64,000 bases of DNA from an uncultured Collinsella sp. (GCA_900541665.1 UQKV01000008.1:1-64000), one strand, 5' to 3'. Numbered from the stretch's first letter, positions 17,227 to 26,164 are shown. The notes: generated by a model from the sequence alone, not told the origin. A program made the numbers and translations.

Positions 17227-18036
17227 CTATTCGGTGAGCTCGGGGCCCTCGCCGGGCACGTATGCCTCGGCGCCCTCGACGCGGTTGATTTGAATGGTTC
17301 CAAAGATCTCGTCCTGGCTCAGCGTGAGCGAGCCGCGCTTGGTGAGCTCAAGCATGGCCAGGAAGGTGACGATGAGCTGCTCGGTGGTGGCATCGCCGTC
17401 CAGTAGCTCGCGGAAGGTGCAGGTTTGGTGCGCCATGGTAAAGCGGTCGACTGAGGCCACGGTCAGGTCGAGCGGCACGCGATGCGGCGCCACATGCTCG
17501 GCCTCCAGCAGGAAGGTCTGGCGCTTGCCGTCCAGGTCGGCACAGATGACGGCGAGACCGCGCAGCGTGATGCCGGCCAGGTAGTCGGGCATAAGGCCCA
17601 AAAACTCGGGGTCGGGGCCGGCCACACGCGGGTGCATGCGGCTTTCGGCCTGCATGCGGGCACCGAGGGCCGCAGCCGCGCCCTTAAACTGCTTGTAGGC
17701 GATCAGACGCTGGATCAGGACTTCGCGCAGGGCGTCGCCGTCGAGCGCGCTGAGTTCCTCGAGGTCTTCGTCGTCCTCGTCATCGTCGTCTGTCTTGCGC
17801 GGGGCCTCCTGGGGCACCAGCGAGGCAGCCTTGATGTCCAAAAGGGTTGCCGCGACCAGCAAAAAGTCGCTCGCTACGTCCAGGTCCAGCGCCTCGATGC
17901 GCTCGGCCTCGGCCAGGTATTGCTCGGCCACCTCGCTAATGGAGATGGCGCCAATATCAACTTTTTGGCGGGTTACCAGCTGCAGCAGCAGGTCGAACGG
18001 TCCGCTGTAGACCTGAGTCGACACGCGATACGACAT
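17227..18036 (-). CDS. scpA: segregation and condensation protein ScpA (kleisin)
   Basis: 269 residues. The kleisin subunit bridges SMC heads. The N-terminal SMC-contact region reads YSGPFDLLLQLV and DFLLVAATLLDIKAASL; the C-terminal winged helix ends with VTFLAMLELTKRG and QDEIFGTIQINR. An acidic loop (TDDDDEDDEDLEEL) lies in the middle. The start follows AAAGGAGGT. An 84-base gap to the M50 protease gene upstream, with a short inverted repeat GACCG/CGGTC, could hold a promoter. Confidence 0.95.
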   Translation of the reverse strand: MSYRVSTQVYSGPFDLLLQLVTRQKVDIGAISISEVAEQYLAEAERIEALDLDVASDFLLVAATLLDIKAASLVPQEAPRKTDDDDEDDEDLEELSALDGDALREVLIQRLIAYKQFKGAAAALGARMQAESRMHPRVAGPDPEFLGLMPDYLAGITLRGLAVICADLDGKRQTFLLEAEHVAPHRVPLDLTVASVDRFTMAHQTCTFRELLDGDATTEQLIVTFLAMLELTKRGSLTLSQDEIFGTIQINRVEGAEAYVPGEGPELTE

Positions 18037-18120
18037 CTTCGACCTCCTTTGACGGCGCCTTCGCGGCGCGGTTTGGGTGCATGTTGCGACCGTTTTGCAC
18101 GGTCGACCTGTTAGTTTACC

Positions 18121-18804
18121 TTAGATGCCGGCGATTGCGAAGTTAAGCAGCTGCTCAGCGAGCGGATACACGGTAACGTCGAAATAGCGGCCGATTACGT
18201 CGATGCCGGTCCACATGGGCAGCAGGTACAGCACCAGGATGAGGATGGGCATGGCGTATTGCTGCAGGCGGTAGTAGTTGGCGAGCGCCTTGCCCTTGAG
18301 GAAGGGCACGATGATCGACGAGCCGTCGAGCGGTGGGATCGGGATGAGGTTGAAGAACGCGAGCGATAAGTTGACCACGATAAACGTGGCGCCGAAGTTC
18401 ATGATTTGTGACGCCAGGGCAAAGGACATGCTGGCGTAGAGATTGCCGTACGTTACGTGCAGGAGGGCGGCCGCGAGGCACGCGAGTGCGATATTCGATG
18501 TGGGGCCGGCTACGCTCACCAGGACCTCGTCGCGCTTGGGGTGCTTAAGGTTGTTGAGATAGACGGGCACGGGCTTGGCGAAGGCGAATACGGGACCGCC
18601 GGCGGCAAGCATAAGCAGCGGCAGGATGATGGTGCCAAACGGATCGATATGGTTGAGCGGGTTGAGCGAGACGCGTCCGCGCGAACGGGCCGTCTTGTCG
18701 CCGAGCGCCCAGGCCGCCGCGGCGTGTGCACTCTCGTGGATAACGATGCCCACGATGACGGCGACGGCGCTAGCGAGCAGGTTCATGAGGTAGCTGATGG
18801 ACAT
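18121..18804 (-). CDS. M50-family site-2-protease-like membrane metalloprotease
   Basis: 227 residues with about five hydrophobic segments. The zinc motif HESAHAAAAWALGD (HExxH) sits in the first helix, residues about 24-28, and the third ligand in the later NLIPIPPLDGSS motif (the NPxPPLDG-like loop). There is no PDZ domain, so it belongs to the short 'rhomboid-like neighbour' S2P class common in Gram-positives. Substrate unknown. The start follows GGGGAG; it lies 9 bases after the next small membrane gene. Confidence 0.88.
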   Translation of the reverse strand: MSISYLMNLLASAVAVIVGIVIHESAHAAAAWALGDKTARSRGRVSLNPLNHIDPFGTIILPLLMLAAGGPVFAFAKPVPVYLNNLKHPKRDEVLVSVAGPTSNIALACLAAALLHVTYGNLYASMSFALASQIMNFGATFIVVNLSLAFFNLIPIPPLDGSSIIVPFLKGKALANYYRLQQYAMPILILVLYLLPMWTGIDVIGRYFDVTVYPLAEQLLNFAIAGI

Positions 18805-18813
18805 AACGCTCCC

Positions 18814-19110
18814 CTAGCGGACGCGGCGCGAGGCGCGCGTGAGCAGGTAGTCAATTACAAACAGGATCACAGCGACGATGGCGTAATCCAGGCGGAAGAC
18901 GCCGCCAAAGGGAGAGGTGATGACGCCGTAGCCGGCGATGGCGCTCGGCAGCGCGCGCGAAAGCTCAACGACAAAGCCCACGATCTGCAGCTTGGCGGTG
19001 AGGCCGCTAAAACACAGCAGCACGGTCATCGCGCTCATAAAGATGCCGCAGATGCGACAGGCGATGGCGATGATGCTCATCGCCACAGCAGCGGCCTTAC
19101 GAGAGTTCAC
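18814..19110 (-). CDS. small membrane protein of unknown function
   Basis: 98 residues from GTG 19110, which overlaps the ABC-F stop by 14 bases and has GGAG upstream. Two to three helices are predicted (about residues 9-30, 35-52 and 72-90), ending in a basic tail RASRRVR. No family recognised. The longer open frame to 19230 lies within the ABC-F gene, so I reject that extension. Confidence 0.65.
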   Translation of the reverse strand: MNSRKAAAVAMSIIAIACRICGIFMSAMTVLLCFSGLTAKLQIVGFVVELSRALPSAIAGYGVITSPFGGVFRLDYAIVAVILFVIDYLLTRASRRVR

Positions 19111-21130
19111 GCGCGGTCTCCTCTTCGATCTGGGTGGAAAGCTCCAGCCATTCATCCTCGAGCTTGGGCAGCTCTTGCTTAAGGCCGTTATATTCCCCCA
19201 GCGCGGCGTTGAACTTGTCCTGATCGGCATAAAGCTCTTCGCTCGCCATCAATTCCATAAGCTCGTCATAGCGGGCGCGCTTTTTGTCGAGCTCGGCCTC
19301 GATCTTCTTGAGCTGGTTGCGCACGCCCTTGAGCTTTTTGTTGAGCGCGGCGCGGGCCTGGGCCTCGGCGCGCTTTTGCTCCTTGGTCTTTTTGCCCTCG
19401 GCGGGCTTGGAGGCGGTGGCGGGGGTGTCGGGCTGGGCCGCGGTGACCTTAGCGGACTTGGTCGCGGCCGGTGCGCTCTCCCCTGCCGCATCGGCCGCGG
19501 CGCGGGCTGCGAGGTCCTCGCGCTTGTAGAGGTAGTAGTCGTAGTCGCCGTCGTAGACCGTGACCTTGCCATCGCGGATGTCAATGATGCGGTTGGCCAC
19601 AGCGCGTACCAGGTGCTCGTCGTGGCTGATCAGCACGATGGTGCCGGGGAAGTTCTGCAGGGCGTTCTCGAGCATGTCCACCGAGTCGATGTCCAGGTGG
19701 TTGGTGGGCTCGTCCAGGCACAGGAGCGCCTCGGGGGCCACGAGCATTTTGGCCAGGGCCAGACGCGCCTTTTCGCCTCCGGAGAGGACGCGAACCTGCT
19801 TTTCGATGGAATCGTTGTCGCTAAACAGGAAGGCGCCCAGCAGGCTGCGCTGCTGCGGCACGGTCCACTTGGGCGTGACGGTGTCGATCTCTTGCAGGAC
19901 GGTATCGGACTCGGTCATGCCCTCGAGTGCGTGCTGGGCGTAGTAGGCCACGCCCACGTTGGTGCCCAGGTCCCGGGTGCCGGTGGTGGGCGGCTCCAGG
20001 CCGGCGAGGATCTTCATGAGCGTGGACTTGCCGGCGCCGTTGGGGCCGACGAGCGCAACATGCTCGCCGCGGTAGAGCTTGAGATCGATGTCACTGTAGA
20101 TGTGCTTGTCGCCGTAGGACTTGGACACGCTCTCGAGCCCTACGACCATGTCGCCGGAGCGCGGCGGGTCGGGGAACTTAAAGTCGATGTGCTTGTGACC
20201 CTCGGGCAGGATGACAAGCTCCTTTTTGATCTGCTCGATCTTGCGGATGCGCTCCTGTGCCTGGGCAGCTTTGGTGGGCTTGTAGCGGAACTTGTCGACA
20301 AAGACCTGCATGTGGGCGATGTCGCGCTCCTGAGCGGCACGCTTGGCGCGCATCTGCTCCAGGTTGTCCTCGCGCTGCTTGAGGTAGCTGCTGTAGTTGC
20401 CGGTGTAGGTGGTCACGCGACGGTTTTCGAGCGCGGCGACGTGGTCGACGCAGGCGTCCATGAAGGCGCGGTCGTGGCTGACGATGAGTACGGCGCCGTC
20501 GTAGTTGGCGATAAAGCCGCGCAGCCACTGGACGCTTTCGAGGTCCAGGTGGTTAGTAGGCTCGTCCAGAAGCAGCAGGTCGGGGTGGCGCAGGAAGAGC
20601 TTGGCAAGCGCGATGCGCATCTGCCAGCCGCCCGAGAACTCGGAGCACGGGCGCTCAAAGTCGGTGACCTTAAAGCCCAGGCCGGACAGGATTTTGCGGG
20701 CGTTGCTCTCGAGCTCGTAGCCGCCCAGGTGCTCAAAGCGGTCCTGTACCTGACCGTACTCGTTAAGGAGGGCGTCGACGTCCTTGCCCTGCTCCGAGAG
20801 CTCGGTTATCTGGGCCTGCAGCTCGTTGGCGCGCTCGCCCATGCGGCGGATTTCCTTGGCAGCGGCCATGACCTCGGCAAGGATGGTGGTGTCTTTTTGC
20901 TCCAGATTAGTTTCCTGCTCTAGGTAGCCTACCTGGCAGTCCTTTGCGTACTGGACCTGGCCGGCGTCTGGGCTGTCGATGCCCATAATGATCTTGAGCA
21001 TGGTGGTTTTGCCGGCGCCGTTGGGTCCCACGAGCGCAAAGCGCTCGCCGGGGTTGATCTGGAAGGACGCGCCGCTAAAGAGGACGCGTGCGCCGAAGCT
21101 TTTTTCGATCTTGTCGACCAGGAGGATCAT
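19097..21130 (-). CDS. ABC-F family ATPase (ribosome-associated translation or resistance factor)
   Basis: 677 residues with two ABC domains and no membrane segments. The first P-loop is GPNGAGKTT (about residues 35-43), the signature SGGWQMRIALAKL and Walker B LLLLDEPTNHLD; the second P-loop is GPNGAGKST (about 365), SGGEKARLALAKM and LLCLDEPTNHLD. The two are joined by the charged linker typical of ABC-F. After about 560 comes an Ala/Lys-rich segment and then a coiled coil (about 600-677), as in Uup/EttA-like proteins. ABC-F proteins act at the ribosomal E site. The specific subfamily is not certain. Confidence 0.92.
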   Translation of the reverse strand: MILLVDKIEKSFGARVLFSGASFQINPGERFALVGPNGAGKTTMLKIIMGIDSPDAGQVQYAKDCQVGYLEQETNLEQKDTTILAEVMAAAKEIRRMGERANELQAQITELSEQGKDVDALLNEYGQVQDRFEHLGGYELESNARKILSGLGFKVTDFERPCSEFSGGWQMRIALAKLFLRHPDLLLLDEPTNHLDLESVQWLRGFIANYDGAVLIVSHDRAFMDACVDHVAALENRRVTTYTGNYSSYLKQREDNLEQMRAKRAAQERDIAHMQVFVDKFRYKPTKAAQAQERIRKIEQIKKELVILPEGHKHIDFKFPDPPRSGDMVVGLESVSKSYGDKHIYSDIDLKLYRGEHVALVGPNGAGKSTLMKILAGLEPPTTGTRDLGTNVGVAYYAQHALEGMTESDTVLQEIDTVTPKWTVPQQRSLLGAFLFSDNDSIEKQVRVLSGGEKARLALAKMLVAPEALLCLDEPTNHLDIDSVDMLENALQNFPGTIVLISHDEHLVRAVANRIIDIRDGKVTVYDGDYDYYLYKREDLAARAAADAAGESAPAATKSAKVTAAQPDTPATASKPAEGKKTKEQKRAEAQARAALNKKLKGVRNQLKKIEAELDKKRARYDELMELMASEELYADQDKFNAALGEYNGLKQELPKLEDEWLELSTQIEEETARELS

Positions 21131-21161
21131 GGTGCCGCCTTTGACCTTGTGTGCCTATATG

Positions 21162-21189
21162 AAAAAAGGCCCCAACTTGCGTTGGAGCC
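21162..21189 (-). terminator. terminator downstream of tRNA-Ala copy 1
   Basis: On the minus strand GGCTCCAAC, loop GCAA, GTTGGGGCC, then TTTTTT. It follows the tRNA by about 17 bases and precedes the ABC-F gene. Confidence 0.8.
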
Positions 21190-21205
21190 TCATTCAATGC
21201 TCGGG

Positions 21206-21278
21206 TGGAGACGAGGGGGATCGAACCCCTGACCTCTTGACTGCCAGTCAAGCGCTCTCCCAGCTGAGCTACGCCCCC
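21206..21278 (-). tRNA. tRNA-Ala (anticodon GGC), copy 1
   Basis: Acceptor GGGGGCG pairs with CGTCTCC; the anticodon arm is CTTGA-CTGGCAG-TCAAG with GGC, and the T-loop is TTCGATC. The 3' end runs into CCC, so CCA is not encoded. The body differs by one base from the copy at 49641-49716, which does encode CCA. Confidence 0.93.
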
Positions 21279-21430
21279 GTGCGAAGAAGTACTATACGGG
21301 AACTCGGACCACGATGCAAGGGCAATTTTGGAAAATTTCGCAGTCGCGGCGTGGGCCGCCATCATCCCAGCGGCCATCCCGCCGGCGCCGGGCTCATTAT
21401 CGGGGCCGATCGCGCTCCCGCCGACCCGGC

Positions 21431-21594
21431 GATTTCAAAACCATGCCGGTTTACGGGGCCAGGCCGGGAACCCCCGAGCATGCCGTAATCTGTAAAATCA
21501 AAACCGCAGGTAGACGGCTTGCGCATTCCGTGAAATGCAGGGCATGGACGGCCGGTCCGGGTCCAGCCCCGTAATCCGGCATAGTTTTGAAATG
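21431..21594. repeat. inverted-repeat element, about 160 bp
   Basis: Arm 1 (21431-21462) and arm 2 (21563-21594) match as reverse complements with about four mismatches in 32 bases. Between them is a GC-rich loop of about 100 bases that contains further partial echoes of the arm, such as ATGCCGTAATC. It lies in a 367-base gap with no gene. The minus strand can be read without stops across the element, but repetitive content argues against coding. It may be a MITE-like or REP-like element. Confidence 0.5.
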
Positions 21595-21645
21595 ACATTA
21601 ATTCACTAACAGGCAAACTAGGTAGTTCTAGCGCCTTGTCGCCAG

Positions 21646-22803
21646 CTAATTTCCGATTTCCAACCAGTTGCACAAAACATTTGCTCGCAGCCTCGTCTCG
21701 GCGCACTTCATTGCCTCAGTTTTGGCTTTATAGCGAATCCCTAAACGGTCGCAGACACTTCTGACTATGGTGTCTAGCTGCTTTGAATCGTTGAGCATAT
21801 CGTGAGTCACCAGGAACACGTCGAAACCCATGCTCTGGAGCGCAGTCATGCGCTCAGCATCGTGGTCGAGTACCGCGCCTGACCCATGGATGACTTCACC
21901 TTGGATCTCGATAATTACTGCCTTCATTAGGATTGGGTTTACAATCACGATGTCGCCGTAGCAAACCTTTTGACCTGCGATGCTTTGGGCTGCTACAGAT
22001 AGAGGGGTTAAATCGTTGAGGTACACGTATCTGAATCCTGCACCACCTAGACGTCGAGAACGACTTAGAAGCAGGACCCCAGCGACCTCGAGTGGAGACG
22101 CAGCAATGCCGATAACCTGCTGAGTGGCATCATAAAACTGCTTTCCCCACATTTGACTTTTGACCTTGTCGGCGAATCGATGCAGATCGCTTAGCTCGAT
22201 GAGCGGCTTTCTCATCCAAAGAGAAGTGCCTTTGAGTTTCGTAACCTCTCTTCCATCCTCACGCTTGTTCGTTTGGCCTTCTTTATCTGTGGCCTTTACG
22301 GTTGCGCGGGCGTAAACACGTTTCCAGGGAACCTCGTCTTCGCCCTCTCCAAGTTCGAATAGATCCTGCGTGCTGGATTTGCGATTCTCCTCTACCGCCA
22401 TTTTTAACTGCATTTCGGCAGCGGGAGCCGGCTCGAAAACAGAAAACCAACCGCAAAGTTCGTACATTGCCAGTACGAGATTTATTTGGGACACAAAGCG
22501 TGTCATAGTAAATAACGTGTTAAGCGGATTGGTGACACTAAAGCCTAAGTTGGTGTCGATTGTTGTACTGACATCCGATGCCCCTTCCCAACGAATAGTG
22601 GAGCGCAATCCCGAGTGGTGATTACAACAACCTGGCGAAGCAACAGCGATAATCGGGGTCTTGAGGACGTCGGTTACGAAAGGGGCTTGGGATAGGGCTC
22701 GCCAGCCGTCATCGGAGCTGGGTAGGCGCGGGTAGAGGTCATGCACCTGCGGTGGGCAGCGCCAGTAGCGGAATGCGGTGTTTGCGCAGACGATTTCGTC
22801 CAT
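21646..22803 (-). CDS. protein with a PD-(D/E)XK/DUF559-like C-terminal domain
   Basis: 385 residues from ATG 22803, preceded by GGGGAGG. The N-terminal segment (TAFRYWRCPPQV) recalls the opening of AbiEi-like antitoxin or DNA-binding proteins. The C-terminal 110 residues read YGDIVIVNP, VIIEIQGEVIHG, then DHDAERMTAL and GFDVFLVTHDML, the layout of DUF559/Vsr-like endonuclease folds: Asp, E-x-Q in place of E-x-K, then D..R. A role in defence or mobile DNA is plausible, but activity is unproven. It stands between tRNA-Ala and tRNA-Val, alone in its transcription unit. Confidence 0.6.
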   Translation of the reverse strand: MDEIVCANTAFRYWRCPPQVHDLYPRLPSSDDGWRALSQAPFVTDVLKTPIIAVASPGCCNHHSGLRSTIRWEGASDVSTTIDTNLGFSVTNPLNTLFTMTRFVSQINLVLAMYELCGWFSVFEPAPAAEMQLKMAVEENRKSSTQDLFELGEGEDEVPWKRVYARATVKATDKEGQTNKREDGREVTKLKGTSLWMRKPLIELSDLHRFADKVKSQMWGKQFYDATQQVIGIAASPLEVAGVLLLSRSRRLGGAGFRYVYLNDLTPLSVAAQSIAGQKVCYGDIVIVNPILMKAVIIEIQGEVIHGSGAVLDHDAERMTALQSMGFDVFLVTHDMLNDSKQLDTIVRSVCDRLGIRYKAKTEAMKCAETRLRANVLCNWLEIGN

Positions 22804-23143
22804 GTGGCCTCCCCTGGTTTCGACCGTAGGCCGTGCGGATTGCGGGCATGGCCGATTATCTACCGGGGCATCATGCGGGTAAGTACGGGAAGCAAACCAA
22901 ATGCTGACAAAAGCATGCCGAGTTCCGCCGAAAAACCGTCGTGTGATAGAAAACCGCTGGAAGAAGCTTTGGGCATGTGGTCCCTGTCTCCACATTTGCG
23001 CGCGGATCACATGGGGAATTCAATGAAAATACGCATGAGTTTTATACAAAACATGCAATGGCGTCAGCAAAAAGGGTGCGAAAAAAATGACGCCTTATAC
23101 GACTACGATTCGTTTTGGAATCACCCTTGGTATCAAAAAGAAA
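22804..23143. other. intergenic region with no recognised feature
   Basis: About 340 bases upstream of the DUF559-like gene. The frame of that gene stays open through much of it (to 23010), but without a ribosome site or protein-like composition. A promoter for the minus-strand gene is expected here, though none is clear. Confidence 0.3.
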
Positions 23144-23172
23144 AAGGCCAGAGGCTTAACACCTCTGACCTG
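23144..23172 (-). terminator. terminator downstream of tRNA-Val
   Basis: On the minus strand GGTCAGAGG, loop TGTTAAG, CCTCTGGCC (one G-T pair), then TTTTTCTTTTT. Confidence 0.8.
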
Positions 23173-23181
23173 TACTTTAGA

Positions 23182-23256
23182 TGGTGGGCGATACAAGATT
23201 CGAACTTGTGACCCCATCCGTGTGAAGGATATGCTCTACCCCTGAGCCAATCGCCC
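23182..23256 (-). tRNA. tRNA-Val (anticodon CAC)
   Basis: Acceptor GGGCGAT (23256-23250) pairs with ATCGCCC (23192-23186). The anticodon arm is TATCC-TTCACAC-GGATG with CAC at 34-36, the T-loop TTCGAAT, and CCA is encoded. Confidence 0.93.
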
Positions 23257-23394
23257 GTCGCCTTTCGGCAAAAGAGATACTAACATAGCCGTGCGTGGTT
23301 TACCAAGAACTTTTTGCCCCCGATTTTAAATTCGTGGGAGCAAACCGCACTGTTTCAACCCAGTCAGCCAACAAAACCGCAGCTAAACCACCAT

Positions 23395-24183
23395 TTATCG
23401 CTTAATCCACGAAGTCTCGGGGCGGCAGATAAGTCGCGCGTTGTTGTAGGCCATATCGAGTGTGAGGCAGGTGCGCGCGGCGTAGAAACCGTCCTCGCGC
23501 TGGATGGTCAGCGCCAGCTCGGGCTTGTCGCCGGTCAGGCACAGCGGCAAGAGCAGCTGGATCCGGCCGCCGTAGAACTGCGGCACGGCGAGCGTGTAGT
23601 TGGCGGCGGCGCGGCGGGCGGCCTCGACGACGGCGCCCTCAAAGGCACGGCGCAGCAGCAGCGAGTTGTCCTCCCCCATCAGGCTGGCAGGAATGCGCGT
23701 CAGGTTCTCCTCGTCGCCCAAAATATGGTCGATGTTGGAGCGGATGGGAAGGCGGTAGTCAAAGACCAGCTCGGAAGGGTCCTCGGCAAAGCGCACGCGG
23801 CACGGCAGGTACTCAAACGAGACCAGCATGGGGTCGCTCTCCTTAAAGAAGCCCTTCAAAAACCAGCGCTGGCGCGCGTCGGGTTTCGTGTTGGGCTCAA
23901 ACAGGCCGTAGATGGTCTCGTAGCGACGCGTGTACAGGCCGGTGTTGAACAGGCATTGGTCGTCGTCGAACACCAGCGGTAGGTTGGACGGCGCGGTCTG
24001 GTCCACGTCGCGCTCGGTCAGGAACACCGCCCGGCTAAATGAAAACGACAAGTAGTTTCTGAGGATGCGGTTGCCGGGACCCCAGTCCTCGGGGTCGGCG
24101 AGGTCGACCAGGCGATCGTAGCAGGGCTCGGGGCAAAACGCGAAGTCGTACACATTGCTGCACAGGGTGCTAGGGAGTTCCAT
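23395..24183 (-). CDS. DUF3825 domain protein
   Basis: 262 residues from ATG 24183; an in-frame ATG at 24204 is equally possible, neither having a strong ribosome site. The pattern ILRNYLSFSFSRAVF, then LFNTGLYTRRYETIYGLFEPN and RWFLKGF follows the DUF3825 (PF12873) profile as I recall it; this domain is often joined to OST-HTH/LOTUS or phage-related modules. The C-terminal third (PQFYGGRIQLLLPLCL) is well conserved in appearance. No catalytic residues are assigned. A disrupted ORF lies directly upstream and might once have belonged to the same gene or operon. Confidence 0.6.
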   Translation of the reverse strand: MELPSTLCSNVYDFAFCPEPCYDRLVDLADPEDWGPGNRILRNYLSFSFSRAVFLTERDVDQTAPSNLPLVFDDDQCLFNTGLYTRRYETIYGLFEPNTKPDARQRWFLKGFFKESDPMLVSFEYLPCRVRFAEDPSELVFDYRLPIRSNIDHILGDEENLTRIPASLMGEDNSLLLRRAFEGAVVEAARRAAANYTLAVPQFYGGRIQLLLPLCLTGDKPELALTIQREDGFYAARTCLTLDMAYNNARLICRPETSWIKR

Positions 24184-24228
24184 GTGGCGTCCATTCCATT
24201 TCATAGTTAGAGTTTGGATGCTTAGATT

Positions 24229-24458
24229 TTATACGTGCGACGCACCGTCGAGACACACAACGCAATTGCGGCGCAGCTCGTCGGCGAGTTCTGCTCGCGT
24301 GCGGTTTCCGGAAACAAGGTCCTGGATCCAGGCGTAGTGCTGGTTGTCTTTGGGTTCCGGGCTATCGGAAAGTACGATTGGAGCACTAGCGGCGTAACAG
24401 GAAGGTCCCGCCCGTCAACATCGGCAATCATGAGTTGACAAGCGTAATCATGGCTCAA
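24229..24458 (-). pseudogene. frameshifted short gene upstream of the DUF3825 gene
   Basis: From a TTG at 24458 the frame gives HDYACQLMIADVDGRDLPV, which looks coding, then deteriorates. The adjacent frame picks up with APIVLSDSPEPK, then HYAWIQDLVSGNRTRAELAD and ends VCLDGASHV at TAA 24229-24231. Both halves have protein-like composition, and together they make a product of about 75 residues with one frameshift near 24365-24385. No family is recognised. I treat it as a broken gene; a sequencing indel is the other possibility. Confidence 0.4.
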
Positions 24459-24465
24459 TTGCGGT

Positions 24466-24744
24466 TTAGCAATAGAATGTCAGGGAATCATCACCAAAGG
24501 TTTCGCGCCACTTGTCACAAATGTAACGATGGTTCATGGTGATTAGTTTTGAAAGATCCCTGAGATCCTTAGCCGGAATCTTGCTCTCGTTGTTCGCAAG
24601 TGTGCATCCACCATTTTTAGTGAGCCAAAACTTAGTCGAATTTGCAGCTGCCCTCTTTACTCCTACATGGATGTGAACGGGCTCGCCATTTTCTGCATTC
24701 CAAAAGAACAGAACATACTGTCCAAAAACAAAAATTCGAGGCAT
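24466..24744 (-). CDS. DUF4160 domain protein
   Basis: 92 residues. The family hallmark is seen: MPRIFVFGQYVLFFW, then GEPVHIHVG and a C-terminal helix with KDLRDLSKLI. DUF4160 genes usually form two-gene units with a short partner, often annotated as toxin-antitoxin-like. Here the ATG overlaps the stop of the upstream gene (TAATG), strong translational coupling. Biochemical role unknown. Confidence 0.8.
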   Translation of the reverse strand: MPRIFVFGQYVLFFWNAENGEPVHIHVGVKRAAANSTKFWLTKNGGCTLANNESKIPAKDLRDLSKLITMNHRYICDKWRETFGDDSLTFYC

Positions 24745-25010
24745 TATGCCACCGCCGGTCCGGCTTTTTGCCGTTCTGCAAGCTCGAAGATAAACGGAGC
24801 GTTTGATCTAACGAACTCGGTCAAAAAATCCAGATCATCAGTAGAAAATCCTTCGACGTTAAACCATTTGACCGCAGGTAGAAAGCATTCTGCATGGTCA
24901 AAACCAAAATCAACCGGGCGCTCGACGGCTACGCGAACGGTCCCGTCGTCTCGTGTTTCTGAGTAGGCAAACTGAGTGCCGTCATCTAGCTGAACATAGC
25001 TCCAAAGCAT
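24744..25010 (-). CDS. short partner of the DUF4160 protein
   Basis: 88 residues from ATG 25010, which has an excellent AAGGAGGT; the frame extends to 25061, but that part lacks support. The protein is acidic and aromatic, beginning MLWSYVQLDDGTQFAYSE and containing VERPVDFGFDHAECFLPA. It fills the position normally taken by DUF2442 proteins in DUF4160 pairs, though I do not recognise DUF2442 motifs. It is inferred to be the cognate of the DUF4160 protein. Confidence 0.7.
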   Translation of the reverse strand: MLWSYVQLDDGTQFAYSETRDDGTVRVAVERPVDFGFDHAECFLPAVKWFNVEGFSTDDLDFLTEFVRSNAPFIFELAERQKAGPAVA

Positions 25011-25253
25011 TGCTACCTCCTTAGTGTTTATATCCAAGTATAAACAGCCGCTTAGATGCAACGTGATGCGAATTGAATTATTCCCATAAGACCTGAACTG
25101 CTGATAATTTGTATTACTGAGATTTGAACCACCTCACACTTCAGTGTCTTTTTGGCATGGAAAACCGTCATTGTGCGATGGTCGGACTTTATGTCAAGGA
25201 TCGTATTCAGATTCAAGCGCTCGCATGCTTAACTACTTGCAGGCGCTTGAATC

Positions 25254-26072
25254 CTATAGATTACCCAAATGCTGCTCAACAGCCTCCATGCCAACCTCCG
25301 CATATTTTAGGAGGCCTTGTATATCGTTGTAGTTCTTGGGCAATCGATCTTTTTCAATACCAGTAATTTTGGCGAATAATTCGATTGTTAGATCGAGTGC
25401 GAAGTCGATTAGTTTTTGAATTTCGCTGAAAGTTAAAGGAAGTCGCCTAACAAGCTCATCATAATTCAGTGCTTCTATGTCGCTATGGGCGAATACTTTA
25501 TTTCGCTGATCGCGAAGCATGTCAGTTTGTTTACTGAGACCGTTGAGTCGTTTTTTCCATAAATTGGAAAGGTCATAAGTGGTTATGCACACAGTAACCA
25601 TTCTGTAATGATTTCCGAACAGCTTTTCATCTGAGCGTTGTGACTCAACTTCTTTGGAGTAGAAACGCTCCTCGTCCTTTGCCAATGGATGAACGATTGG
25701 ATTAAGCCTGTCAAAGTTTGGTCGATCATTAAATAAGGAGATTGCAAGCGCGTCGATTTCAGCAGAATGAGACTTGACGTCTTCTATCAAGTTCCCAATA
25801 CTGACGTCGCTTTTGGCATCAAATAACCGTGCGCAATTCATGAAACAGGATTCGGTTAATGCAAGTTGTGTAAAGCTGAAGAAGCAGCCAGCGCAAATTA
25901 CTTCATTCTCATAGTCGGAAGATGCTTTAGACAGTTCGCGAAGGATTGCTAGTTCCGTGTTGGCATAAAATGCCTCGCTATATAGATAGCTGCAACGCTC
26001 AAGCAGCTCAAGAAGGCCGGCGTCTTTTACGTTCTTGGCAGCCTCAACTGTATGATCCGACTCGTGGTTCAT
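25254..26072 (-). CDS. AbiU2-like HEPN-domain protein
   Basis: 272 residues, largely alpha-helical. The motif RDQRNKVFAHSD near residue 190 gives the HEPN Rx4-6H signature, and the layout (helical N-terminus, FTQLALTESCFMNCARLFD at about 67-85) fits AbiU2-type HEPN proteins. HEPN domains with this motif are often RNases in abortive-infection or toxin systems. No neighbour is an obvious antitoxin (MNT) partner. The gene is AT-richer than the core genes around the island. Activity is inferred from family. Confidence 0.65.
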   Translation of the reverse strand: MNHESDHTVEAAKNVKDAGLLELLERCSYLYSEAFYANTELAILRELSKASSDYENEVICAGCFFSFTQLALTESCFMNCARLFDAKSDVSIGNLIEDVKSHSAEIDALAISLFNDRPNFDRLNPIVHPLAKDEERFYSKEVESQRSDEKLFGNHYRMVTVCITTYDLSNLWKKRLNGLSKQTDMLRDQRNKVFAHSDIEALNYDELVRRLPLTFSEIQKLIDFALDLTIELFAKITGIEKDRLPKNYNDIQGLLKYAEVGMEAVEQHLGNL

Positions 26073-26164
26073 GTTAGATAAGTCCCGAGTAATTGTCGTA
26101 AAAATTATTCTACTAATTCGTCGTTACGAATATAGCCTTCTATATAGCCTATCGAAATGGTGCT

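Noticed and set aside
18938..20923. 661-codon plus-strand frame opposite the ABC-F gene
   Set aside because: Antisense shadow; the minus strand has full ABC-F motifs.
21362..21706. 114-codon minus-strand frame across the inverted-repeat element
   Set aside because: Explained by the repeat; no ribosome site and repetitive residues.
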